This document shows, piece after piece, positions 37,028-44,692 of a stretch of DNA of 64,000 nt (positions within the stretch are counted from its first letter, which is position 1; each line of letters opens with the position of its first letter). A program made the position numbers and the translations under genes. Source of the DNA: Gammaproteobacteria bacterium. Its GTDB lineage: Bacteria > Pseudomonadota > Gammaproteobacteria > Burkholderiales > Burkholderiaceae_C. The stretch is taken from NCBI GenBank assembly GCA_018828125.1, contig JAHJWB010000019.1:62001-126000 (forward strand), given 5' to 3'. The notes beneath the pieces were generated by a model. It did no database searches. It was not told the origin of the DNA and saw only the letters and a program-made list of their open reading frames with translations.

Positions 37028-37477
37028 TCAAGCCTCCAGCACCTCAAAACCGGTAGTGATATCCGCTGTTTTGCCCAGCATGATGCTGGCCGAGCAATAT
37101 TTGTCGTGGCTCATGGCGATGGCGCGCTCCACTGCGGAGGGAGGGATCGCCTTGCCGGTGACGGTGAAATGCATGTGGATCTTGGTGAACACCTTCGGAT
37201 CCGTCTCAGCGCGCTCCGTGGTCAGCTTCACACTGCAACCCCGCACATCGTGCCGACCACGCTTGAGGATCAGCACCACGTCGTAGGCGGTGCAACCGCC
37301 GGTGCCGGCCAGCACCGTCTCCATGGGCCGGGGCGCCAGATTCTGGCCGCCATTGGCGGGATTGGCGGCATCCGGAGCGCCATCCATGGTCAAAACATGG
37401 CCGCTGCCGGTTTCGGCAACGAAGCCCATGCCCGACCGTGTTCCGGCTCCACCCGTCCAGCTGACTGTGCATTCCAT
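37028..37477 (-). CDS. OsmC family protein
   Basis: A 149-residue OsmC/Ohr-superfamily protein, thiol-dependent peroxide reductases and related proteins. The two redox Cys residues are visible in GTGGCTAYDVVLILK (about 60) and SHDKYCSASIML (about 128). The first lies in the helix start typical of the YhfA-like OsmC branch rather than Ohr, so organic hydroperoxide reduction is possible but not certain. AAGGAG lies just before the ATG. It is convergent with coq7. Confidence 0.88.
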   Translation of the reverse strand: MECTVSWTGGAGTRSGMGFVAETGSGHVLTMDGAPDAANPANGGQNLAPRPMETVLAGTGGCTAYDVVLILKRGRHDVRGCSVKLTTERAETDPKVFTKIHMHFTVTGKAIPPSAVERAIAMSHDKYCSASIMLGKTADITTGFEVLEA

Positions 37478-37853
37478 TTGGTTTTCTCCTTGATGAATTC
37501 GAGTTGACGTGGTTTTTTTCGCACGGAATCATCCGGCGATATAAATTTGATGTGGATTTTGCTGCAACGCAACACGACTCGCGCTAAACTCGGTCCCAAG
37601 CGCTGCAATTCGATCAAAACCGAAGCAGATGGCAAAAGACCGAAACGAAGTTTCCAGCTTTTGCCCCGCACCGATTGTCTCCTCCATCTCCTCAAAGGAT
37701 GGATTCAGCCCCAGGCCTCACGGCCCGGGGCTTTTTTTTGGCCAATGCCCAGAGGAGGCCCTCTCCAAAAGCTGCCCACAAGCCACAAAAATCGACGCCC
37801 TATGATGTGGGCCCGCCCACTGCACCGCGGCGGCCCCTGCCCTGCCTTCTGCC
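37478..37853 (+). ncRNA. Candidate small RNA or ilvA leader, with intrinsic terminator
   Basis: 376 bp between osmC and ilvA with no credible gene. A possible plus-strand promoter is TTCGCA (37518-37523) and TATAAA (37540-37545), 16 bp apart. The would-be transcript contains a C-rich TCTCCTCCATCTCCTC tract (near 37678-37693), complementary to Shine-Dalgarno sequences, and ends at the terminator 37708-37739, 114 bp before the ilvA ATG. It could be an independent RNA or an attenuating leader. No peptide rich in Ile, Val or Thr codons supports classical attenuation. Confidence 0.35.
37708..37739 (+). terminator. Intrinsic terminator upstream of ilvA
   Basis: GCCCC-A-GGCC, loop TCAC, GGCC-C-GGGGC, then eight T residues. 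One A-C mismatch interrupts the stem. No plus-strand protein gene directly precedes it, because osmC is antisense, so it implies a short transcript upstream. Confidence 0.8.
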
Positions 37854-39416
37854 ATGACCCAGCACCTCACCCCCGCCGATTACCTGAAAAAAATCCTGAC
37901 CGCCCGCGTATACGACGTGGCGGTAGAGTCGGCCCTGGAGCCTGCAAAGAACCTCAGCCGCCGTCTGAACAACCAGGTGCTCCTGAAACGCGAAGACCAG
38001 CAGCCCGTGTTCAGTTTCAAGCTGCGTGGCGCCTACAACAAGATGGCACACCTGACGCCCGAGCAACTGCAGCGCGGCGTGATCTGCGCATCGGCTGGCA
38101 ACCATGCACAGGGCGTGGCCATGAGCGCCCACAAGCTGGGCACGCGCGCCGTGATCGTGATGCCCACCACCACGCCGAAGCTCAAGATTGACGCTGTCAA
38201 GACGTTGGGCGGCGAGGTCGTGCTGTTTGGGGATAGCTATTCCGACGCCTACACGCACTCGGTCAAGCTTGAAAAGGAGCAGGGCCTGACCTTTGTGCAC
38301 CCGTTTGACGACCCGGACGTGATTGCGGGCCAGGGCACCATCGCGATGGAGATCCTGCGCCAGTTGCAAAGCCTGGGCAGCAACCAGCTGGATGCCGTGT
38401 TCGTGGCCATCGGCGGCGGCGGGCTGATTTCGGGCGTAGCCAACTACATCAAGGCCGTGCGGCCTGAGATCAAAGTCATCGGCGTGCAGATGAACGACTC
38501 GGACGCCATGGTCCAGTCCGTCAAGGCACATGAACGTGTCACGCTGGCCGACGTGGGACTGTTCTCGGACGGCACCGCCGTCAAGCTGGTGGGCGAAGAG
38601 ACCTTCCGCATTGCCCACAGCGGGCTGGTGGACGACTTCATCACGGTCGACACCGACGCCGTGTGCGCTGCCATCAAGGACGTGTTTGTCGACACGCGCA
38701 GCATTGTCGAGCCGGCGGGTGCCCTGGCCGTGGCCGCCATCAAGCAGTACGTGGCCACGCACAACACGCAGGGAGAAACCTACGCCGCCATTCTGTGCGG
38801 CGCCAACATGAATTTCGACCGCCTGCGGTTCGTGGCTGAGCGCGCCGAGGTGGGCGAGGAGCGTGAGGCGCTGTTCGCGGTGACGATTCCGGAAGAACGC
38901 GGCAGCTTCAAACGCTTTTGCGAGCTGGTGGGGGACCTGCCCGGCGGCCCGCGCAATGTGACCGAGTTCAACTACCGCATCAGCGACGCGGCCCAGGCCC
39001 ATGTGTTTGTGGGCCTGACCACGCAGGGCAAGGGCGAGTCCGAGACGATTGCCCAGAACTTCAGCCGCCACGGTTTTGAGGCGCTGGACCTGACGCACGA
39101 CGACCTGGCGAAAGAACACCTGCGCCACCTGGTGGGCGGCCATTCGTCGCTGGCGCAGGATGAGCGGCTGATGCGCTTTACCTTCCCCGAGCGGCCGGGC
39201 GCGCTGCTCAAGTTCCTGAGCCTGATGCAGCCTACCTGGAACATCTCCCTGTTTCACTACCGCAACCAGGGCGCGGACTACGGTCGCATTTTGGTGGGCA
39301 TGCAGGTGCCGCCCGAGGACGCCGCCATGTTCGATGCCTTCCTGGCTACGCTGGGCTATCCGTATGTGGAAGAAACGCTGAACCCGGCCTACCGGTTGTT
39401 TTTGCGGTCCAAATAA
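37854..39416 (+). CDS. ilvA: Threonine ammonia-lyase, biosynthetic
   Basis: PLP enzyme converting threonine to 2-oxobutanoate, first step of isoleucine synthesis. The 520-residue length matches the biosynthetic form. The PLP Lys is residue 56 in FSFKLRGAYNKM, the phosphate-binding loop is AIGGGGLISGV, and CASAGNHAQGVA is also present. The C-terminal part (about 330-510) contains two ACT-like regulatory domains, the basis of isoleucine feedback in the family: FAVTIPEERGSFKRFCELV and RFTFPERPGALLKFLSL. No strong ribosome-binding site precedes the ATG. Confidence 0.96.
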   Translation: MTQHLTPADYLKKILTARVYDVAVESALEPAKNLSRRLNNQVLLKREDQQPVFSFKLRGAYNKMAHLTPEQLQRGVICASAGNHAQGVAMSAHKLGTRAVIVMPTTTPKLKIDAVKTLGGEVVLFGDSYSDAYTHSVKLEKEQGLTFVHPFDDPDVIAGQGTIAMEILRQLQSLGSNQLDAVFVAIGGGGLISGVANYIKAVRPEIKVIGVQMNDSDAMVQSVKAHERVTLADVGLFSDGTAVKLVGEETFRIAHSGLVDDFITVDTDAVCAAIKDVFVDTRSIVEPAGALAVAAIKQYVATHNTQGETYAAILCGANMNFDRLRFVAERAEVGEEREALFAVTIPEERGSFKRFCELVGDLPGGPRNVTEFNYRISDAAQAHVFVGLTTQGKGESETIAQNFSRHGFEALDLTHDDLAKEHLRHLVGGHSSLAQDERLMRFTFPERPGALLKFLSLMQPTWNISLFHYRNQGADYGRILVGMQVPPEDAAMFDAFLATLGYPYVEETLNPAYRLFLRSK

Positions 39417-39432
39417 GAAAAATATTGGTCAA

Positions 39433-39477
39433 AATGGCCTCTAGCGCTTATCCAGCGAGCGGTAGCAGCTATCAAAT
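39433..39477. repeat. AGCGCT palindromic repeat, copy between ilvA and cobS
   Basis: CTAGCGCTTATCC then AGCGGTAGCAGCTATCAAA: the left arm is intact and the right arm has one change (AGCGGTAG). It lies between the ilvA stop and the cobS start. Confidence 0.75.
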
Positions 39478-39503
39478 CTGACAAACCAACGGCCCCGCCT
39501 GTC

Positions 39504-40310
39504 ATGCAAGCCCTGCGCCACTACCTGCTGGCCGTGCAGTTTTTCACCCGCATTCCCGTGACGGGGCGGCTGGCAGCATGGGTGGGCTACAGCCCCGCCA
39601 TGCTGCGGGCGAGTGCGGCGCACTTTCCGGGTATTGGCTGGCTGGCGGCGTTGCTGGCGGTGGCCGTATATGCGGGGTTGTACAGGGCCCTGGCGCCCAA
39701 CGCCATGGCACCGCTGGTCGCTGCCGTGTTTTGCACCATCGCCACGGTGCTGATGACCGGCGGCTTTCACGAAGACGGTCTGGCTGACGTGGCCGACGGC
39801 CTGGGCGGCAGCTATGACCGCGAGCGCGCGCTGGACATCATGAAGGACTCGCGCGTCGGCGCCTTTGGGGCCATGGCGCTGGTGTTGGCGCTGCTGGCCA
39901 AGGTCAGCCTGCTGGCACTGCTGGGTGCCCACAGCCTGCTGGCCGCGGCGGCGGGGCTGGTGGGAGCGCACGTGTTGTCGCGCTTCTGGCCGCTGCTCAT
40001 CGTGCGCAGCCTGCCGCATGCGAGGGACACAGCGCGCTCCAAAAGCAAACCGCTGGCAGACCAGATCTCCCTCAGCGCATTGGCAGCAGCAAGTTTGTGG
40101 TGTTTTATGCCGCTAGCGCTTGTCTGGCGAGCGCATACAGCTATATATTTTGTAGCATCAATCCTTTTAAGCGCGGTGGGAGCCGCCTGGATGGGACGCT
40201 GGTTTGCACGCCGGCTGCAGGGTTTTACCGGCGACTGCCTGGGGGCCACGCAGCAAGTGAGTGAAATCGGGTTTTACTTAGGCGCAGCGCTGGCCCTGGG
40301 GTGGATGTGA
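39504..40310 (+). CDS. cobS: Adenosylcobinamide-GDP ribazoletransferase
   Basis: A 268-residue polytopic inner-membrane enzyme joining adenosylcobinamide-GDP and alpha-ribazole in cobalamin synthesis. It starts MQALRHYLLAVQFFTRIPV and carries the Asp-rich signature TGGFHEDGLADVADGLGG (about residues 85-102) with DIMKDSRVGAFG shortly after. About seven hydrophobic segments are visible. One of them, at about residues 201-218 (CFMPLALVWRAHTAIYFV), is encoded by a copy of the AGCGCT palindromic repeat (40104-40156) read in frame. The stop codon overlaps the start of the next gene by 10 bases. Confidence 0.93.
   Translation: MQALRHYLLAVQFFTRIPVTGRLAAWVGYSPAMLRASAAHFPGIGWLAALLAVAVYAGLYRALAPNAMAPLVAAVFCTIATVLMTGGFHEDGLADVADGLGGSYDRERALDIMKDSRVGAFGAMALVLALLAKVSLLALLGAHSLLAAAAGLVGAHVLSRFWPLLIVRSLPHARDTARSKSKPLADQISLSALAAASLWCFMPLALVWRAHTAIYFVASILLSAVGAAWMGRWFARRLQGFTGDCLGATQQVSEIGFYLGAALALGWM
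40104..40156. repeat. AGCGCT palindromic repeat inside cobS coding sequence
   Basis: GCTAGCGCTTGTCTGGCGAG continues to CAGCTATATATTTTGTAGC; the left arm is exact, the right arm decayed. The frame is kept and encodes part of a membrane segment. Confidence 0.7.
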
Positions 40311-40930
40311 GCCACAGCGCAGCGAATATGCTCGGACCTGTCGGCGCCCGTTTGTGGCTGGTGCGCCATGCCCAACCGCTGGTCGCACCGGGCACCTGCT
40401 ACGGTGCGCTGGATGTGAAAGCCGATGCACACGCCACCCGCAGTGCCGCGCAGCGCCTTGCCCATGCGCTGCCAGCAAAGGCGCGCGTGTTTCACTCAAC
40501 GCTACAAAGATGTGAGCTGCTAGCGCTTGGTGTACAAGCGCTACGACCCGATTTAGCATCAAAACCCGACGCCCGTCTGCGCGAGATGGACTTTGGCAAC
40601 TGGGAAGGGCGCAGCTGGGCTGATATCGGCAAATCTGCCATCGACATCTGGACTGCCGAATTCGCCACCCATGCCCCTGGCGGTGGCGAGAACCTGAGCG
40701 CCATGCTCGACAGGGTGCAATTGGCATTGCAAGCTGCACAGCAACTGTGCGTGGCGCAGGCCGTGCAGGACGTGGTGTGGATCAGCCATGCAGGTGTGGC
40801 GCGCTGTGTGAACTGGCTGCAAGCGCAAGGCGCTGGCGTAAAACCCCAACCGCATCAGTGGCCGACGGCCGCACCGGCATGGGGAGAATGGGAAATCCGC
40901 AACCTGAACGGGGAATCGGTCAGTTCTTGA
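40301..40930 (+). CDS. cobC: Histidine phosphatase, probable alpha-ribazole phosphatase
   Basis: A 209-residue histidine phosphatase superfamily enzyme, expected to remove phosphate from alpha-ribazole 5'-phosphate for the CobS reaction. The catalytic RH motif is in LWLVRHAQPL (about 18-27), where the usual third residue G is A; the second catalytic His is in VWISHAGVARC, and REMDFGNWEGR holds the conserved Glu. Overlap with cobS by 10 bases supports the cobalamin role. Residues around 67-90 (STLQRCELLALGVQAL and onward) are encoded by an in-frame palindromic repeat. It overlaps the 3' end of gspC, on the opposite strand, by 11 bases. Confidence 0.85.
   Translation: MDVSHSAANMLGPVGARLWLVRHAQPLVAPGTCYGALDVKADAHATRSAAQRLAHALPAKARVFHSTLQRCELLALGVQALRPDLASKPDARLREMDFGNWEGRSWADIGKSAIDIWTAEFATHAPGGGENLSAMLDRVQLALQAAQQLCVAQAVQDVVWISHAGVARCVNWLQAQGAGVKPQPHQWPTAAPAWGEWEIRNLNGESVSS
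40500..40566. repeat. AGCGCT palindromic repeat inside cobC coding sequence
   Basis: TAGCGCTTG (40521-40529) and CAAGCGCTA (40535-40543) form a perfect 9 bp stem with a 5-base loop. Upstream GAGCTGC and downstream CGATTTAGCATC appear to belong to a longer variant. The phosphatase frame runs through it. Confidence 0.8.
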
Positions 40931-41375
40931 GAGGCATATCCAGCGTCAACGTGGCGGGCCCGTCCAGGCTGGCCCCCAGTTGCGCCTGTCGTGGCCCCAG
41001 GGCCTGCAGCACCAGTCCCTGATCGACCTCGGCCCCCAGGCGAAACGGCTTGGCGGGCTTGCCGTCCACCGCAATCAGCGCGGCACCGCCACCGCTGCGG
41101 CGACCCGACAACACCCCAATCAGCGCAAACCGGCTGAACAGCGAAGCCACCGGTTTTGTCGGTGCTGCGCCCGGCGCTGCCGGCACGGCCCCCAGCAAGC
41201 GTGCCAAGGCCTGGGCATCCGGCGCGGCGGGTGCAGCCAGCGCCACAGGTGCGGCCATGCCAGCGGCGGGAGCCGACAGGCGCAGCCCCCAGAACACCAC
41301 GCTGGCGCCCGCTGCGGCCCACAGCGCCAAAGTCCCCAGGCGCACGCCCCATTTGCTGTATGAATTGGTCACCAT
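40920..41375 (-). CDS. gspC: Type II secretion inner-membrane protein GspC (short form)
   Basis: A 151-residue bitopic protein: one membrane segment (about residues 14-34), an Ala/Pro linker, then the GspC homology region (LFSRFALIGVLSGRRSGGGAALIAVDG and LQALGPRQAQLGA), which contacts the GspD N0 domain in the periplasm. It lacks a C-terminal PDZ or coiled-coil domain found in longer GspC proteins. It is divergent from gspG with 49 bp between the start codons, so expression is separate from the main operon. Confidence 0.85.
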   Translation of the reverse strand: MVTNSYSKWGVRLGTLALWAAAGASVVFWGLRLSAPAAGMAAPVALAAPAAPDAQALARLLGAVPAAPGAAPTKPVASLFSRFALIGVLSGRRSGGGAALIAVDGKPAKPFRLGAEVDQGLVLQALGPRQAQLGASLDGPATLTLDMPLKN

Positions 41376-41424
41376 GCGGGGATTATGATTCACGCGATTC
41401 GACCATCCCGAGAGACCGCCTGCA

Positions 41425-41889
41425 GTGAACACTTCTTTTCCCCTCCTCTTGCGCTCCGCCCGCCGCCGCCTGGCAAAGAATGTGGCCCGGGGCTTTACCC
41501 TCATCGAGCTGATGGTGGTGCTGGTCATCATCGGCGTCCTGGCCGCCCTCATCGTGCCCAACGTGCTGGACCGCGCCGACGACGCCCGCAGCACGGCGGC
41601 CCGCACCGACATCACCAACATCATGCAAGCGCTCAAGCTGTACCGCCTGGACAACCAGCGCTACCCCACGGCCGAGCAAGGCCTGCAGTCGCTGATCAAC
41701 AAACCCACCTCCGGCCCGATTCCCAACAACTGGAAGCTGTATCTCGAAAAGCTGCCCAACGACCCCTGGGGCCGCCCCTATCAGTATCTGAGCCCCGGTA
41801 TCAAGGGCGAGATCGATGTGATGTCGTTTGGCGCCGATGGGCAGTCGGGCGGTGAAGGCAAGGACGCCGATATCGGCAGTTGGCAGTAG
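41425..41889 (+). CDS. gspG: Type II secretion major pseudopilin
   Basis: A 154-residue pseudopilin with a 23-residue basic leader ending in the prepilin peptidase site G|FTLIELMVVLVIIGVLA. YPTAEQGLQSL and PNDPWGRPYQYLSPG, the latter in the calcium-binding beta-loop region, are typical of GspG. The start is GTG at 41425. It is the first gene of the plus-strand gsp operon and its product is the main subunit of the pseudopilus. Confidence 0.95.
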   Translation: MNTSFPLLLRSARRRLAKNVARGFTLIELMVVLVIIGVLAALIVPNVLDRADDARSTAARTDITNIMQALKLYRLDNQRYPTAEQGLQSLINKPTSGPIPNNWKLYLEKLPNDPWGRPYQYLSPGIKGEIDVMSFGADGQSGGEGKDADIGSWQ

Positions 41890-42000
41890 AAGAACATGGC
41901 CCCCACGGTCGCGCACTGCGTGTCGCTCCCTGCCCCCCGAGGGGGCCGGGCCTTGCTTGGGGCGGCCCAGCGCTGCGGCCGCACGCCTTATGGAGACGCC
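41890..42000. repeat. GC-rich interspersed repeat between gspG and gspH
   Basis: A GC-rich block containing the hairpin GCCCCCCGAGGGGGC (41932-41946) followed by CTTGGGGCGGCCC. From memory similar blocks occur between genes in Comamonadaceae; only one copy is in this window. It separates gspG from gspH inside the operon and may form a transcript hairpin that favours gspG expression. Confidence 0.45.
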
Positions 42001-42032
42001 GTGACCGTTGCAAGCTTACGCCGCACAGGCCC

Positions 42033-42464
42033 ATGAACCGCTCACGCGGCTTCACCCTTTTAGAGTTGCTAGTGGTTGTCAGCATCATGGCCCTGGCGAC
42101 GGCGGGTGTAGGGCTGGCCATGCGCGATGGCGGACAGGCGCAACTGGAGCGCGAAGCCGCCCGGCTGGCGGCGCTGCTGGAATCGGCGCGGGCGCAGTCG
42201 CGGGCCGGGGGCATTCCCGTGCGCTGGCGCGCGGTGCCACACGGTTTTCGGTTTGAGGGTTTGCCGCCCAGCGCGCAGGCTGCATTGCCCGACCAGTGGC
42301 TGGATGCGGGCACCACGGTGCGCGGGCAGGCAGTGCTCCTGCTGGGCCCAGAGCCGCTGATTGGCCCGCAGCAAGTGCTGATCACCCACCAGGCGCACCC
42401 TGACCGCACCCTTCGCATTGCCACCGATGGTGTGCGGCCCTTCTCGGTGGGGTCGGTGCCGTGA
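42033..42464 (+). CDS. gspH: Type II secretion minor pseudopilin GspH
   Basis: A 143-residue pseudopilin with a short leader and cleavage site SRG|FTLLELLVVVSIMALATAG, then a soluble domain. The ATG at 42033 was chosen because it places the cleavage site at residue 6; open frame upstream runs through repeat sequence. Its stop overlaps the gspI start (GTGA). Confidence 0.9.
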   Translation: MNRSRGFTLLELLVVVSIMALATAGVGLAMRDGGQAQLEREAARLAALLESARAQSRAGGIPVRWRAVPHGFRFEGLPPSAQAALPDQWLDAGTTVRGQAVLLLGPEPLIGPQQVLITHQAHPDRTLRIATDGVRPFSVGSVP

Positions 42465-42832
42465 CGGCACCGGTGGCAACGCCCCAACGCGGTTTTACGC
42501 TGGTCGAGGTGCTGGTGGCGCTGGCGATCGTGGCGATTGCGCTGATGGCGGGCCTGCAGGCCACCACCGCGCTCACGCGCAACGCGCTGCGGCAGTCCGA
42601 CATCGTGTTGGCCCAGCTGTGCGCCGAGAACGAACTGGTCAAAGCCCGGCTCTCGCGCCAGATGCCGAGCGTGGGCGACAGTTCGGTCACCTGCGAGCAG
42701 GCGGGGCGCCAGCTCACCGTCGCGATGATCGTGCGGCCCACGCCGAACCCTAGTTTTCGGCGCATCGATGCGCAGGTGCTGGATGGTGACAACTCTATCT
42801 TGCGCATCTCGACCATCATCGGAAGGTATTGA
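42461..42832 (+). CDS. gspI: Type II secretion minor pseudopilin GspI
   Basis: A 123-residue pseudopilin with cleavage site QRG|FTLVEVLVALAIVAIALMA after an 11-residue leader, and the family stretch QSDIVLAQLCAENELVKARL. GTG start overlapping the gspH stop by 4 bases. It probably forms the pseudopilus tip with GspJ and GspK. Confidence 0.92.
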   Translation: MTAPVATPQRGFTLVEVLVALAIVAIALMAGLQATTALTRNALRQSDIVLAQLCAENELVKARLSRQMPSVGDSSVTCEQAGRQLTVAMIVRPTPNPSFRRIDAQVLDGDNSILRISTIIGRY

Positions 42833-42836
42833 TCAG

Positions 42837-43616
42837 ATGCCCCCCGAGAGCTCCCCCCTGAGTCGCTTCGCGCCTTCCCCCCTGAAGTGGGACGCCACCC
42901 GTGGCCTGGCAAAGCCAGTTCCACGGTGGCGCTGGCATGAGAGCGCGCAGATTTCGCACGCCACGGGTTCGCGCGGCTTCACGCTGATCGAACTGCTCGT
43001 CGCCATCGGTGTGATGGCGCTGATCGCCATTCTGAGCTGGCGTGGGCTCGATGGTATGGTGCGGGCGCAGGAGCAGACGCGACAGCGCGCCGACGAGATG
43101 CTGGTGTTGCAGGCAGCCATGGGCCAGTGGGGCACTGATCTGGATGCGCTGATGCCGATCGCCAACACCACGCCACTGGACTGGGATGGCCAGGTGCTGC
43201 GCATGACCCGCCGCAGCAGCGCTGAGCCGGACGAAGGCGCCTTGGTGGTGGCCTGGACGCGGCGCAACAACAACCAGGGCACAGGCCAATGGCTGCGCTG
43301 GCAGTCGCCGCCCGTGCGCACTCGCAGCGAATGGGAGCAGGCCTGGCAACAAGCGGCCCAGTGGGCCAGCAGCCCCGGCGACAACGAGCGGCGCTTTGAA
43401 GTGACGCTGCTGCCGCTCGACAGCTGGCAGATCTTCTATTACCGAGGCGGCGCATGGTCCAACCCGCTGTCAAGCGCTGGCACGCCGCAAGGCAATGCGT
43501 CGTCGGCCGTTCCGGATGGCGTGCGCCTGCAGATCACCTTGCCACCCGGCCAGGCGTTGGCGGGGCAATTGACGCGCGACTGGGTCAAACCTACCTTGGG
43601 GGGAGGAAGGTCATGA
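42837..43616 (+). CDS. gspJ: Type II secretion minor pseudopilin GspJ with extended leader
   Basis: A 259-residue pseudopilin. The cleavage site is GSRG|FTLIELLVAIGVMAL with Gly at residue 47, a much longer leader than in the neighbouring pseudopilins (6-23 residues). No ATG, GTG or TTG in frame lies between the ATG at 42837 and the site. Most of the leader (about residues 6-33) is encoded by an interspersed repeat (42853-42937), another copy of which lies at 58252-58340. The mature part looks normal. Prepilin peptidase must accept this leader, or a non-standard start is used. Confidence 0.85.
   Translation: MPPESSPLSRFAPSPLKWDATRGLAKPVPRWRWHESAQISHATGSRGFTLIELLVAIGVMALIAILSWRGLDGMVRAQEQTRQRADEMLVLQAAMGQWGTDLDALMPIANTTPLDWDGQVLRMTRRSSAEPDEGALVVAWTRRNNNQGTGQWLRWQSPPVRTRSEWEQAWQQAAQWASSPGDNERRFEVTLLPLDSWQIFYYRGGAWSNPLSSAGTPQGNASSAVPDGVRLQITLPPGQALAGQLTRDWVKPTLGGGRS
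42853..42937. repeat. Interspersed repeat (GTGGCCTGGCAAAGCCAG type), copy in gspJ leader
   Basis: Contains CCCCCTGAGTCGCTTCGCGC, then GACGCCACCCGTGGCCTGGC, then AAAGCCAGTTCCACGGTGGC. The same order, inverted, occurs at 58252-58340. GCTTTGCC/GGCAAAGC pairing gives an internal hairpin. The copy is read through in frame as the gspJ leader. Confidence 0.85.
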
Positions 43617-44608
43617 AGCAATCTACGCCTCCATGGTCGCGGGCCCAGGTGGGCGCGGCGCTGCTGATGGCCATGCTGACCGTGACGCTGGTCGCCACGT
43701 TTGCGGCGTCGGCCATGTGGCAACAATGGCGCGCGGTCGAGGTCGAAACGGCAGAACGCGGTCAGGTGCAATCAGCGTGGATTTTGATCGGTGCGCTGGA
43801 CTGGTCGCGGCTCATCCTGAGTGAGGACGGTCGAGCGGGCGGACCTGACCACTTGGCAGAGCCATGGGCTGTGCCACTGGAGGAGGCGCGTCTATCGACC
43901 TTTCTTGCTGCTGAAGGGAACGTGTCACAGGTCGACGACGCAAGCACCGACACAACCGATGCATTTCTGTCTGGCCAGATCACCGACATGCAAGGTCGGC
44001 TAAACATCACCAATCTGGCAGTAGCAGGACAGGTGCAGAAGGACGTGCAAGCGCAGTTCGCCCGACTTTTCGAGCGCCTCAATCTTCCCGCACAAGAACT
44101 GGGTATGTTGGTTGCGGCGGTAAGCCAAGCCCAAGTGTCAACCAGCAGTGACAGCAGCTCCGCCTCACTCATGCCGCCCACCATCTCTCAATTGGGTTGG
44201 TTGGGCTTATCGCCCACAACTGTTTCCACGCTGTCACCCCATGTCACCATCCTGCCCGCTGCCACACTCGTAAACCTCAATACAGCCGACACTGATGTGC
44301 TTCTGGCGGTCATTGAAGGGCTGGATGTCGCGAGCGCACAGAAAATCATTCAAGCGCGTGAGACAAGACATTTCAGAAATTTGAAAGATGTGCGTGACAT
44401 TCTTGGAGAGCCAAACGGAGTGACAGAAAGCGCCCATTCCGTCGCCTCGTACTACTTCGAGGTCAGAGGCCGTCTACGCTTGGGCGACGCGATCGTGGAC
44501 GAGCGTTCGCTTGTGCACAGACGGGGCAGAGAAGTCACCACGATATGGCGCGAACGCGGCGCTTTTGACCGCGAGACCACGCAGTCCGTCTTCCAGACAC
44601 AGCGCTGA
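43613..44608 (+). CDS. gspK: Type II secretion minor pseudopilin GspK
   Basis: A 331-residue protein, the large tip pseudopilin. The N-terminal helix VGAALLMAMLTVTLVATFAA follows a 14-residue leader; the alpha-helical domain contains ITDMQGRLNITNLA and VNLNTADTDVLLAVIEGL typical of GspK. GGAGGAAGG precedes the ATG, which overlaps the gspJ stop by 4 bases. Base composition near its 3' half is slightly less GC-rich than its neighbours. Confidence 0.93.
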   Translation: MKQSTPPWSRAQVGAALLMAMLTVTLVATFAASAMWQQWRAVEVETAERGQVQSAWILIGALDWSRLILSEDGRAGGPDHLAEPWAVPLEEARLSTFLAAEGNVSQVDDASTDTTDAFLSGQITDMQGRLNITNLAVAGQVQKDVQAQFARLFERLNLPAQELGMLVAAVSQAQVSTSSDSSSASLMPPTISQLGWLGLSPTTVSTLSPHVTILPAATLVNLNTADTDVLLAVIEGLDVASAQKIIQARETRHFRNLKDVRDILGEPNGVTESAHSVASYYFEVRGRLRLGDAIVDERSLVHRRGREVTTIWRERGAFDRETTQSVFQTQR

Positions 44609-44692
44609 GGCGGGACCGTCCTGGTCCACCCAGTACCCCAGCCCCACCAAACGGTCACGCCCTCCCCCTAAAATGGTCCGCAAAACCCGTCC

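Noticed and set aside
37478..37853. Classical transcription attenuator for ilvA
   Set aside because: No short leader peptide rich in Ile, Val, Leu or Thr codons precedes the terminator; the frame starting near 37547 runs through it.
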